NCBI GenBank assembly: GCA_016844285.1 | Contig: JAENIS010000011.1 | Coordinates: 1 to 34,123, forward strand | Direction of reading: 5' to 3' | DNA: 34,123 nucleotides | Origin: Dehalococcoidales bacterium | GTDB lineage: Bacteria > Chloroflexota > Dehalococcoidia > Dehalococcoidales > UBA2162 | In this document: positions 23,682-31,554 of the stretch, piece after piece | Layout: every line of letters begins with the position of its first letter | How positions within the stretch are numbered: position 1 is the first letter of the stretch | Notes under the pieces: model-generated | Told to the model about the DNA's origin: nothing | The model's input: only the letters and a program-made list of their open reading frames with translations | The model's database searches: none | Position numbers and translations under genes: made by a program

Positions 23682-24557
23682 ATGGCTTACGAAAGGATTC
23701 TGTACGAGAAAATCGAGGGCAACATTGCCAAGGTCACGATGAACCGCCCGGAAAAGCGGAATGCACTGGATTACCTCATGCGGGAAGAAATACAGGATGC
23801 CTTCATTGAGGCCGACCTGGATGAGGAAGTGCGGGTAATCATCCTGGCCGGGGCCGGCAAGGACTTCTGCGCCGGTCATGACCAGAGTGGGACCGGGCTA
23901 CATGCCCGTGGGCCAATAATAGGTAGAGCAACGACGAACAAGCTTACCGGTATGGAGGCCGGCTTCAGGAGAGAGGAATACGTCGATTTCAAAGAAGGGC
24001 AGGCTTTGCGCAATGTGAGCAAACCAACCATCGCCATGATTCAGGGCAATTGTTACGCCGGGGGTTGGTTCCGCGCCGCCATGTGTGACCTGCTCGTCGT
24101 CTCTGAGGACGCTCGCTTTACTGACCCTCTGGTGCAAGTAGGACCGGCAGCCAGTGAGATTCTTTTCCACCCCTACGACCTCGGCTTCAGGAGGGCCAAG
24201 GAGATACTATGGCTGGGTGACCCAATCACGGCGCAGGAGGCTAAGCAGCTCGGCATGGTCAGCCGTATCTTCCCCAGGGAGAAACTGGAAGAGGAAACCC
24301 TGGCTCTGGCTCGCCGGATTGCCGCCAGCCCGCCCGTTTCCGTCAGCCTGATTAAGCGGTCAATTAACCAGGCCTGGGACCTTATGGGGCAAAAGAATGC
24401 CTGGGAGTATCACATGTTAGCTCACCAGCTATCCCATGCCAGTGATGAAGCCAAGCGGCTGCAGGAAGCGAGAAAGCAGGCAGTCCAGCGCGGCGGCGTG
24501 AAAGAGATGCTCAAAACAGTGCGAGACGCCACTTTCGAGGATAAGGGCAAGTCTTAA
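23682..24557 (+). CDS. Enoyl-CoA hydratase/isomerase family protein without the usual catalytic glutamates
   Basis: This 291-aa crotonase-fold protein starts at ATG 23682 behind AGGAGGG. The CoA-binding and oxyanion-hole segments are present: NRPEKRNALDY (residues 21-31), GKDFCAGHD (59-67) and QGNCYAGGW (121-129). Where crotonase has its two catalytic glutamates (E144, E164), this protein by my alignment has F130 and L150, so water addition as in a true hydratase is unlikely. Other crotonase-fold proteins act as isomerases, dehalogenases, hydrolases or decarboxylases using different residues. It has its own promoter, and no other fatty-acid genes lie nearby. The fold is certain; the reaction is open. 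Confidence 0.88.
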   Translation: MAYERILYEKIEGNIAKVTMNRPEKRNALDYLMREEIQDAFIEADLDEEVRVIILAGAGKDFCAGHDQSGTGLHARGPIIGRATTNKLTGMEAGFRREEYVDFKEGQALRNVSKPTIAMIQGNCYAGGWFRAAMCDLLVVSEDARFTDPLVQVGPAASEILFHPYDLGFRRAKEILWLGDPITAQEAKQLGMVSRIFPREKLEEETLALARRIAASPPVSVSLIKRSINQAWDLMGQKNAWEYHMLAHQLSHASDEAKRLQEARKQAVQRGGVKEMLKTVRDATFEDKGKS

Positions 24558-24574
24558 CCGGCTGGCTCACCAGA

Positions 24575-24973
24575 GTCCTGTCTGGTTAATTACTGAACCA
24601 GTGGCTGTTCAGCTCACATTACTACTTACGGACGACCTCACCCGTTCACGAAGGGGGAAGGAAGTAGTTGGGCTGGTATAAAATCCGCACAAAAGGTGGA
24701 GAGAGCTATTCCCTCTCATAAAAAGGAGTATAAGAGAGGGGCATATGCCCCTCTCTTATACTTACCAAGTGTCTCATAATAGTCTGTATGCGTTCAATAA
24801 CTGTCATTCCAGCCTACGCTGGAATCCAGGGGCAGGGTGGTATCTGGATTCTGGCCTTCGCCAGAATGACATCTTCTATTTGAATAGCATCACCCATGCC
24901 CTGAGTCCATCCTATAATGAGACTATTAGTAACTTCCCCTTCCATCGGGAAGGGGGTCAGGGGGATAGGCATT
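24575..24973. repeat. Cluster of interspersed repeats after the crotonase-fold gene
   Basis: 24575-24612 is a family B unit (GTCCTGTCTGGTTAATTACT and onward). 24621-24655 carries CTTACGGACGACCTCACCC. 24734-24763 is an AGAGAGGGGCATATGCCCCTCTCT palindrome (perfect, 12-bp arms). 24801-24871 has TGTCATTCCAGC...GCTGGAAT and GCCAGAATGACA ends. 24932-24970 repeats CTTCCCCTTCCATCGGGAAG. No gene is supported in 24558-25062. Confidence 0.75.
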
Positions 24974-25062
24974 CAACTGAAGCTCGCCAGTGAGTCAAAA
25001 CATTCCCCTATCTTCAGGAAGTGGCCATCGCCATCTATTTAGCTGACGTGACACCAGGTCGC

Positions 25063-26169
25063 CTATCTTAAACAGCGCCAGTAGCCTTTTAGCTGTCGCT
25101 TAACTTCCTCGATAACGTATTGCGTTTCGGCGAAGGCAGGGTCAGTCATGAATTTCTGGGGAATGGGTTCTGGCTCTTCTAGGCCAAGCTCGATACCAGC
25201 CAGTCCGGAAATCAAGGACAACCAGGCATAGGGCAAGACCGTTTCATTATAGCCGGAGGCAATCAGGTCAATCACTCTACCGTCACAAATCTCGGCCATC
25301 TGCCTCACCTTTGCACCAATCATCCTGAAACCCTTTAAGGTCAGGCCGAGGTTGGTCAGACGGTCGGCAAAGTGCGGGTCAGAACCGCCGTTACGGATAA
25401 TGATTTGCGGCTTGAACTCCCGGGTTACCGGCTCAACGATGGATTCAAAGGCGAGCCGGTAAGAATCATCGCCGGCATAAGGGGGCAGCGGGATATTGAT
25501 GGTAAAGCCTTTACCGCTACCGGAGCCAATCTGGTGAGCAAAACCGGTGCCAGGGTACAGGCTCCGTGGGTCCTGGTGAATATCAATAAAAAGGACTCTT
25601 GGTTCTTCATAAAAATACTCGCTGGTGCCATTACCGGCATGGGCGTCGGTATCCAGGACAAGGATTCTCTCCAACCCGTATTTTTTCATTAAGTATAAAG
25701 CGGAGAAGGCAACGTCATTATAGAGGCAGAACCCTTCGCCGTAGCCAGGCTTGGCATGGTGCAGTCCCCCGCCAATCGAGACCACTTTGCTGAATTTACC
25801 GCCTTGAACCAGGTCGCCGGCCATCTTCGCCTGTCCTACAACGAATCTGGCCGCCTCTTCCAGCTTGCCCGGCCTACCTATCGGCAGATTGTCGGGGCTG
25901 TGGAACCGCCCTGATTGGTCAGGGTAGCTCAAACCAAGGTTAGCCGCCCGGTAATACTCCCTGGTAAAATCGATATAGTCTTTCTGGCAGATGAGCCGCA
26001 GGTCATCGTCGGTGGCCGCCTCGGCCTGGAGAACCCGATAGGTATCATCCTCGGCCAGGTGTTCCCGCAAGAAGCGCGGGAAGGTTTCGTAGCGCTCCCC
26101 GCGGAAAGGGTGGCCTGGCCCGAAGTTGTATTCTTTTAGCTCGGGACGATACAGAATGGCGAAAGCCAT
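25063..26169 (-). CDS. Histone deacetylase / acetoin utilisation (AcuC)-like deacetylase
   Basis: The 368-aa protein shows the arginase-deacetylase fold: GPGHPFRGERY (residues 18-27), GGGLHHAKPGYGEGFCLYND (133-152, with H137 and H138 as general bases), LDTDAHAGNGTSEYFY (D175 and H177 zinc ligands) and NGGSDPHFADRL (third zinc-ligand aspartate). These proteins remove acetyl or other acyl groups from lysines or small amines such as polyamines. A speD-speE pair lies about 20 kb away, but a polyamine link is speculation. It is cytosolic. ATG 26169 has a GAGGAGT-type ribosome binding site. Confidence 0.9.
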   Translation of the reverse strand: MAFAILYRPELKEYNFGPGHPFRGERYETFPRFLREHLAEDDTYRVLQAEAATDDDLRLICQKDYIDFTREYYRAANLGLSYPDQSGRFHSPDNLPIGRPGKLEEAARFVVGQAKMAGDLVQGGKFSKVVSIGGGLHHAKPGYGEGFCLYNDVAFSALYLMKKYGLERILVLDTDAHAGNGTSEYFYEEPRVLFIDIHQDPRSLYPGTGFAHQIGSGSGKGFTINIPLPPYAGDDSYRLAFESIVEPVTREFKPQIIIRNGGSDPHFADRLTNLGLTLKGFRMIGAKVRQMAEICDGRVIDLIASGYNETVLPYAWLSLISGLAGIELGLEEPEPIPQKFMTDPAFAETQYVIEEVKRQLKGYWRCLR

Positions 26170-26197
26170 TTCGACTCCTCAGCCATACCCCTTAACT

Positions 26198-26362
26198 CTA
26201 CCGTATCTTCTTCTCACACTCACGGCAAAGTACCACCGGCGGGGAATACCTGGTTAGAATCATCATATCGTCCAGTGGTTGGACCCGCTCACATTGCTTG
26301 CACTTAAAGGTGATTTCCCCGGTTTTCGACTCTCCATCGTTCTTCTCTGTTTTTACTGTCAC
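26198..26362 (-). CDS. Small zinc-ribbon-like protein, 54 aa
   Basis: The reading frame starts at GTG 26362 and stops at 26198-26200. It has a good ribosome binding site (AAGGA, about 8 nt before the GTG). The protein opens VTVKTEKNDGESKTGEITF and has two CxxC pairs, FKCKQCERVQP and VVLCRECEKKIR, typical of a small zinc-binding knuckle. It sits between the deacetylase gene and an FmdB-like zinc-ribbon gene, all on the same strand with short gaps, so co-transcription is likely. I cannot name a family. Confidence 0.7.
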   Translation of the reverse strand: MTVKTEKNDGESKTGEITFKCKQCERVQPLDDMMILTRYSPPVVLCRECEKKIR

Positions 26363-26404
26363 GCTATCATCCTTCCAGACTTTACGGTGCCAGGCAAACG
26401 GGCG

Positions 26405-26647
26405 CTATTTTTCTTCTTTACCACCCGTCTTCGCTGTGTCACCACTACCTTCCAACGAATAGCTCTGGCTACCTCGACTATCGGTGCAATAAAATCCGGA
26501 CCCTTTAAAGATTATCGGCACCGGTGAGAAGACTTGCTCTGCCTTACCTCCACAACGAGGACAGCTCACTGAGCCATCTTCATCGAAGCTCTTCCTTATT
26601 TCAAACCGGGATGCACAGCAGCTACATTGGTATTCGTAAACAGGCAA
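26405..26647 (-). CDS. FmdB-family zinc ribbon protein
   Basis: The 80-aa product begins PVYEYQCSCCASRFEIRKSF, the usual FmdB start, so TTG 26647 is chosen although the frame is open to 26764; GGGGGTGAG lies just upstream. It has CSCC and CPRCGGKAE pairs (a zinc ribbon over residues 7-32) followed by VFSPVPIIFKGSGFYCTD, the conserved FmdB tail. The C terminus is a short polar extension. FmdB-like proteins are often called putative regulators, but their molecular role is unclear. Confidence 0.85.
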   Translation of the reverse strand: MPVYEYQCSCCASRFEIRKSFDEDGSVSCPRCGGKAEQVFSPVPIIFKGSGFYCTDSRGSQSYSLEGSGDTAKTGGKEEK

Positions 26648-26821
26648 GTTCTCACCCCCATTAGTCATTCTTACCCCTTGGCTGATTGTTCTACGGATAA
26701 GCCCTCTTCGTACTACCGGGTCAAGGTGGTGGCCTGGGTTGTCTTCGGACAAAGGGGCTGGCACAAGGGAAAATTAGCAATTCTGCCATCAATACTATTC
26801 TACTCCACCAAAGATGGATAG

Positions 26822-28120
26822 TCAACAGTGCCCTTCTTCCTCTGTGCCCTTCTTCCTCTCTTTCATCATTGGTCTCAAGAATAGCGCCAGAGTGAACGCA
26901 CCAAGACCGAGCACCCCGGCGACGAGAAAGGCCAGACTATAGCTATTAGTTGCATCAAATATCGCCCCGGCAACAAGGGGACCAATGCCTGCTGCCAGGC
27001 TGCCGCCAAAAATAGACACCCCAAAAATAGCGCCGTGTGCCGTCAACCCGAATAGTTGTGCCACCAGCGGGGACATGACGGCGACAAACCCACCGAAGCC
27101 AAAACCAAATACCGCCGCCAATAAATAGAGGCTCCATACCGTCCTGGTACTGGCCAGACCAAGTAAGGCGATGGACATCAAAAGGCACATCGCGACGAGT
27201 ATCCTCTTGCCACCAATCTTATCGCTGACCACTCCTAAAATCAGCCTGGCGGCAATACCCACCCCTGCCATAGTAGTCATGACGCTGGCAGCACTGGTCG
27301 GTGACATGCCCAGCCCGATGGCATGTGGCACACTGTGAACTACCATGACACCAATGCCAAACTGGGCGCAGATTGTCGCCAGGCAATACTGCCAAAATCG
27401 TTTGGTAGACATGGCCTGTCGCAGGGAAAGCCCCCCATGTTCCCAGGTCTTACCTTCACCAGTAGCTTCTTTGGTGCCGTAAGGTATCTGCCCTACCTGG
27501 CTCGGGTCACGCCGCAACAGTTGGGCCAATAGGGTAATGAGGACAAAAACAGTAATACCGATGATAATGTAAGCGGTGCGCCAGGAAAAAGTAGCGATGA
27601 GCCAGCTCGTGACCAGTGGTGACACTGACTGGCCGATGCCGCCACCAGCAAGGACAAGGCCGGTCATTAGCCCGCGGCGTTTGACAAACCATCTCGCTAA
27701 CGTTGAGAGGAGTGGGACAAAGCCACCACTCATACCGGCAGCAACAATCACGCCATAGAACAAGTATAGCTGCCAGATAGCATTAATACTGGACATTAAG
27801 ACATAGCCCAAACCCAGTAAAAGGCCACTAGCCGTGAGTAGTAGCCTGGGTCCAAACCTGTCATTTATCCTGCCGGTGATGATAAAAAGGGCTCCCAGAA
27901 AAATGTTATAAAAGGTGAAAGCACCGGAGGTGGCCGCCCTCGTCCAGCCAAACTCTATTGATACCGGCTTGAAGAAGATGCCAAAGGTGAAATGAACACT
28001 GGCCAGGAGTAAGTTGAGCAACAAGGCCGTGGCCACTATCACATACCCGTAAAAGAAACGATTCTTCCTGTCTTCAGCTACGGGCTTTTGCCATGACACA
28101 TTCCTATCCTTTGTTATCAT
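26822..28120 (-). CDS. MFS transporter, oxalate/formate antiporter-like
   Basis: The 432-aa protein has twelve hydrophobic segments and the MFS loop motif ITGRINDRFGPRLL between TM2 and TM3. GLVLAGGGIGQSVSPL in TM5 and the overall pattern resemble the monocarboxylate/OFA branch, so an organic anion is the likely substrate. The start is ATG 28120, overlapping the ABC permease stop as ATGA; this argues for translational coupling and against the GTG two codons upstream. It is the last gene of a minus-strand operon after the ABC-2 exporter. Confidence 0.88.
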   Translation of the reverse strand: MITKDRNVSWQKPVAEDRKNRFFYGYVIVATALLLNLLLASVHFTFGIFFKPVSIEFGWTRAATSGAFTFYNIFLGALFIITGRINDRFGPRLLLTASGLLLGLGYVLMSSINAIWQLYLFYGVIVAAGMSGGFVPLLSTLARWFVKRRGLMTGLVLAGGGIGQSVSPLVTSWLIATFSWRTAYIIIGITVFVLITLLAQLLRRDPSQVGQIPYGTKEATGEGKTWEHGGLSLRQAMSTKRFWQYCLATICAQFGIGVMVVHSVPHAIGLGMSPTSAASVMTTMAGVGIAARLILGVVSDKIGGKRILVAMCLLMSIALLGLASTRTVWSLYLLAAVFGFGFGGFVAVMSPLVAQLFGLTAHGAIFGVSIFGGSLAAGIGPLVAGAIFDATNSYSLAFLVAGVLGLGAFTLALFLRPMMKERKKGTEEEGHC

Positions 28121-28929
28121 CGCCACCGCACCAGGATTGACTCCCTCTGAAAGAGACGCACCGCTATCCTTAGCACCACGAAGTCACCAACCACCAGACC
28201 CAGTGCCAGAGCCAAAATGAGGAGAGGCGTGAACCATATCAGGCCAATAACCTGAAGGACGATAACAGCCAGTACGGGTAAAATGATTAGCAGTGAGATG
28301 GTCTGGGCACTACGGGCATCTTTAGCCCGTGAAGAGGCGACGACTCCGAGCATAAAGCTAAGTAGTGCCACCCCTGGTGTGAGGAGGAAGATACTGAGAA
28401 ACCAGGCGGGAGTGACCACGTAGGCGATGAGGTTACCCCATCCCAACCCTATCATCGCCAGCAGAAATACTCCGGCCGAGAGCCATGTCATCACCAGCGC
28501 CGGGATGGCCCCGGCTAAAGCTTTCCCCAGCAGCAATTCCCATGTCCTTACCGGTGTCGCCAGAAGCGCCTCAAGACTGCCACTGAGCTTCTCATCGACG
28601 ATGCTGAAGGTGGCAACACTCATCGCAATCATGGTCGGGATGAGTAGCAGGAAGAAATTGAACTGATTGAGCAAAAGAAGCTGAGATTGTTGTTCCTGGG
28701 GGAGATTAGCCATGCCTGGTAGCGCCTGCCTCAGCTTCTCCAGGGTGGACTGGAACATCGGGTTGCCCAGGATAGCCTCACCACCAAAGGTAACTGCCAG
28801 CCAGATATAGAGCACCCCCTGTCCGACAATGAGCAAGGGAAGCAAGGTGACCATGAGGGCGGTATTGACATCGGTAAAAAGCAGCTCCCATTCTTTCCAC
28901 AGGACATTTTGAATACGCCTACGGGTCAT
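28117..28929 (-). CDS. ABC-2 type transporter permease
   Basis: This 270-aa protein has about six membrane segments: residues 24-46, 88-108, 139-160, 170-190, 208-226 and 228-248. The large extracytoplasmic loop (residues 50-85) and the amphipathic IVDEKLSGSLEALLATPV segment are characteristic of ABC-2 exporter permeases such as NatB/DrrB types. It begins 11 bp inside the end of the ATPase gene and overlaps the MFS start by 4 bp, so all three are coupled. Its substrate is not predictable from the sequence. It would act as a half-transporter, pairing with the ATPase encoded upstream. Confidence 0.88.
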   Translation of the reverse strand: MTRRRIQNVLWKEWELLFTDVNTALMVTLLPLLIVGQGVLYIWLAVTFGGEAILGNPMFQSTLEKLRQALPGMANLPQEQQSQLLLLNQFNFFLLLIPTMIAMSVATFSIVDEKLSGSLEALLATPVRTWELLLGKALAGAIPALVMTWLSAGVFLLAMIGLGWGNLIAYVVTPAWFLSIFLLTPGVALLSFMLGVVASSRAKDARSAQTISLLIILPVLAVIVLQVIGLIWFTPLLILALALGLVVGDFVVLRIAVRLFQRESILVRWR

Positions 28930-29848
28930 TACCCCTTTCCTCCTGGATTAGCCTCAGGTAGACATCCTCCAGAGAATAGTGCTTCTCGGAAACGCCGAAC
29001 ACCTTACCTCCAGCCTCGACAATGGCTTTGATAAGCTCGGGGCGATTCTGTTCCGGCTGGCTCAGTACCACGAAAAGCTGGTTCCCTTCCTGACGAATAT
29101 CAACGACGAAGGCAAGCCTTTTCACGGCTTCGACAACCATTCTATCCTCGCTCTCTAACTGTACTATCACCTGGCGCTGGAAAAAACGCTGGCGAAGCCG
29201 CTCGGCGGTATCCATGGCCAGAAGCCGGGTATTAATCACCGCAATCCGGTGGCAGAGTGACTCGGCCTCATTGAGATTGTGTGTGGAGAGAAGGATAGTG
29301 CGTCCTTCCTCACCAAGTTTACCTATCAGATGACGCACCTCGGTGGCAGCCTCCGGGTCAAGACCGGCGGTTGGTTCGTCCAGAAAAAGTACCTTTGGCT
29401 CATGAAGTAAAGCCCGCGCCAGTGCCAGCCTCTGCTTCATGCCCTTGGAAAAGGTGCCAACCTTGTCATCACGGCGTGACCACAGGCCCATAAGCTTGAG
29501 GTATTTTTCACTTTGCTCTTCGGCGTCGAGTCCCGGATAGAAACCGGCAAAGAATTTCAGGTTACGCCGGGCAGTGAGGCGGTGGTAGAAACCCGGTGAT
29601 TCGGTAAGAAGACCGATGGCCTCATGCACCCGCTCGGCATCCTTATCTGGACGGAGACCATCCAGAACGGCGTAACCTTTGGTCGGGGCAATCATACCGG
29701 CGAGCAGACGGATAGTGGTCGTCTTTCCGGCACCATTAGGCCCGAGAAAGCCTAAAATCTCCCCGGCATCGACCTCAAGAGTCAGGTCAGTCACCGCAAC
29801 GAGATTGCCGAAGCTGCGGCCAAGTCCAAAAGTCTCAATTATCGCCAT
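28919..29848 (-). CDS. ABC transporter ATP-binding protein (ABC-2 exporter)
   Basis: The 309-aa ATPase has Walker A GPNGAGKTT (residues 36-44), signature FSKGMKQRLALARAL, Walker B VLFLDEPTAGLDP and the switch histidine in LLSTHNLNEAE. A C-terminal extension of about 90 residues is usual for NatA/CcmA-like exporters. It energises the permease encoded next, with which it overlaps. The gap to the preceding prepilin-like gene is 8 bp and there is no clear ribosome binding site, so coupling to that gene is likely. Confidence 0.92.
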   Translation of the reverse strand: MAIIETFGLGRSFGNLVAVTDLTLEVDAGEILGFLGPNGAGKTTTIRLLAGMIAPTKGYAVLDGLRPDKDAERVHEAIGLLTESPGFYHRLTARRNLKFFAGFYPGLDAEEQSEKYLKLMGLWSRRDDKVGTFSKGMKQRLALARALLHEPKVLFLDEPTAGLDPEAATEVRHLIGKLGEEGRTILLSTHNLNEAESLCHRIAVINTRLLAMDTAERLRQRFFQRQVIVQLESEDRMVVEAVKRLAFVVDIRQEGNQLFVVLSQPEQNRPELIKAIVEAGGKVFGVSEKHYSLEDVYLRLIQEERGNDP

Positions 29849-29856
29849 AAGTCATG

Positions 29857-30804
29857 TTAGCGAGGGGTAAAGGGATAGGTAAAAACAAGACGGGGCGGCC
29901 CGCTAAAATCGATGTCTTTTCCCAGCGCGGCTCCGTACACAGTGGCCCCCGGGCTGAACTTTATCGTACCACGCGGGGCAAATGATAGAGCCGTTATCTC
30001 GCTACTGCCCGCCAGGTCAATACCACCACTGACGGACATAATAAGAGGTATATTCTCCAGAGGAAGACGCCCTGAACCAGTGAGCTTAATGTTATCCACA
30101 GCAACGAGGTTCCCCGGTCCCTCAATACTGGCGGTGCCGCTCATTGTGATTTCACCACCGACATAAACCGTCCCGGTCAGTTTCACCCTGGCGGAATCCT
30201 TGACGATAAGGCGTCCGGTGATGTGCAGGGGGCCAAGCTCGTAAGTACCCGAACCATCACAGGTCTTGTCACCGCTAAAGGTGCCGCCAGCCTGTGCCTC
30301 CGCCAGATACTGTTGCGTCATCACCGTAATTTCCTGGTCGGAAGGGAACACCAGCGGCCAGGGAAAATATGGCCACATCGCCCCGGTAACAGTGGCCCCA
30401 CCACCCTTAGAAATTGAGCCAGCGGCAGTGATGGTACCATCCACCAGGGGGGAGCCGGTTATCCTGGTATTACCCGCCGCGTAGATATTAGCCTGTCCGG
30501 CCAGTGGCTCTGATTTGATTTCGGCAGAGCCGCTAATGGATACATCACCGTAGGCAGCGACGAGGGCATACCTGAGCCACCATGTTTCTATTTGCAGGCT
30601 CTGGCCCGGGTTGATAAGAGCCGTAATGTTCCCCCCAACATTTTGCAGATTTTGTCGTGTCAGAGCCAAACGGGCTTCAGTAAGGTCACGGTTGGTAAAA
30701 ATCTGGCGGGTAACGAGAAAGGTAGTAGAGCCTAAAAGAATGACAATAGTCATCCCTACTAGCAAAGTCAGCAAGGTAAAGCCACGCTGACTGTCTTTTC
30801 TCAT
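29857..30804 (-). CDS. Prepilin-like protein with beta-helix domain
   Basis: The 315-aa product starts at ATG 30804 with AGGAGG 6 nt upstream; a GTG at 30837 is worse. MRKDSQRGFTLLTLLVG matches a type IV prepilin leader (RG before F) and is followed by a hydrophobic helix (MTIVILLGSTTFLVTRQIF). The usual glutamate at mature position 5 is a threonine. After residue 80 come short repeating strands rich in G, S, T and I (DVSISGSAEIKS, NTRITGSPLVDGTITAAGSI, GRLIVKDSARVKLTGTVYVGG), suggesting a right-handed beta-helix as in DUF7305/bactofilin-like proteins. It is followed by ABC-2 genes. It is probably exported and membrane-tethered. Confidence 0.8.
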   Translation of the reverse strand: MRKDSQRGFTLLTLLVGMTIVILLGSTTFLVTRQIFTNRDLTEARLALTRQNLQNVGGNITALINPGQSLQIETWWLRYALVAAYGDVSISGSAEIKSEPLAGQANIYAAGNTRITGSPLVDGTITAAGSISKGGGATVTGAMWPYFPWPLVFPSDQEITVMTQQYLAEAQAGGTFSGDKTCDGSGTYELGPLHITGRLIVKDSARVKLTGTVYVGGEITMSGTASIEGPGNLVAVDNIKLTGSGRLPLENIPLIMSVSGGIDLAGSSEITALSFAPRGTIKFSPGATVYGAALGKDIDFSGPPRLVFTYPFTPR

Positions 30805-30881
30805 TTCCAACCTCCTCATTAACTTATCGTCCCCCACCGAATTATACTACAGGAGGACGAATGTTAACAGCAGGTTTAGTA

Positions 30882-31010
30882 ACCTATCCCCCTTACTAAC
30901 TCTCTTCCCCATAAGGAGAGCTAAACTCTGGGGTGTCTAAGAGGGGCGAAGCCCCTTTCTCTATTTCCCCCTCTCCTCTTAGGAGAGGGGGATTAAGGAG
31001 GTGAGGTTAA
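30882..31010. repeat. GC-rich hairpin repeat block (family A)
   Basis: The modules run AACCTATCCCCCTTACTAAC, a CTAAGAGGGGCGAAGCCCC hairpin, and CCCCTCTCCTCTTAGGAGAG, ending TTAAGGAGGTGAGGTTA. This is the same series as at 20403-20490 on the opposite strand. It separates the divergent prepilin-like gene and tRNA. Confidence 0.8.
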
Positions 31011-31028
31011 TAGATAAACTCTAGCACA

Positions 31029-31057
31029 TTGACAAGCTAACCCCGATTTGGTAGATT
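31029..31057 (+). promoter_or_regulatory. tRNA promoter
   Basis: A perfect TTGACA (31029-31034) and TAGATT (31052-31057) are 17 bp apart. The tRNA begins 9 bp after the -10 box. Confidence 0.7.
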
Positions 31058-31065
31058 TAGCTGAC

Positions 31066-31137
31066 GGCAGTGTAGCTCAGTGGTAGAGCAGGGGACTCAT
31101 AAGCCCTTGGTCGTGGGTCCGACTCCCACCGCTGCCA
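31066..31137 (+). tRNA. tRNA with CAU anticodon (elongator Met, or possibly Ile2)
   Basis: A full cloverleaf can be drawn: acceptor GGCAGTG/CGCTGCC, D arm GCTC/GAGC, anticodon CAT at 31098-31100, T stem GTGGG/CCCAC and discriminator A at 31137. CCA is not encoded. Position 1-72 is a G-C pair, so it is not the initiator. The core resembles both elongator tRNA-Met and the CAU tRNA-Ile that needs lysidine, and I cannot separate them by eye. Oddities are an A31-G39 mismatch and a T loop TCCGACT with C at position 55. Confidence 0.93.
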
Positions 31138-31204
31138 CTTATTATCTCTTACCTTACTTATAGATAACCAAAAGGGAATTGCTTTGTCAAATTAGAGGGT
31201 TTGA

Positions 31205-31393
31205 ATGCCTAAGAAGTTATATAGAAGTCGAACTGACAGGAAGATATGGGGAGTTTGCGGTGGTCTGGCAAAGTATTTCAATGTAGACCCCTCAATTGTT
31301 AGAGTAATCACCATAGCGTCACTATTTGTTGGTAGCCTCGGTTTCTGGATTTATATAGTGATGACAATTATGGTGCCTTTGGAGCCATCGTAA
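31205..31393 (+). CDS. PspC-domain membrane protein
   Basis: This 62-aa protein is a bare PspC domain: KLYRSRTDRKIWGVCGGLAKYF (motif GVCGGLA), NVDPSIVRV, then one hydrophobic segment (ITIASLFVGSLGFWIYIVMTI) ending at VPLEPS. PspC domains occur in envelope-stress (phage shock) systems and in short stand-alone proteins. No pspA lies in this window. The start is ATG 31205, which has only a weak AGAGGG upstream. Confidence 0.9.
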   Translation: MPKKLYRSRTDRKIWGVCGGLAKYFNVDPSIVRVITIASLFVGSLGFWIYIVMTIMVPLEPS

Positions 31394-31461
31394 GCGAAAG
31401 CCGCTGCCACCATTTGTTTTTACTGCAGATGTAGAAAGTTGCCGTGGTTTCCGGATAACAT

Positions 31462-31490
31462 TTGCATAATCAGTTTGTTTAGTGTATAAT
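31462..31490 (+). promoter_or_regulatory. Strong sigma-70-like promoter for the zinc-ribbon gene
   Basis: TTGCAT (31462-31467) and a perfect TATAAT (31485-31490) are 17 bp apart. The leader to ATG 31602 would be about 105 nt. Confidence 0.65.
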
Positions 31491-31554
31491 AGATTAACTG
31501 GTTCTAGTTTAGGTTATTGTCATATCAGTAGATTACTTCGGTATTTACCATGTG

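Noticed and set aside
24745..24993. 82-codon open frame after the crotonase-fold gene
   Set aside because: It consists entirely of interspersed repeat sequence.
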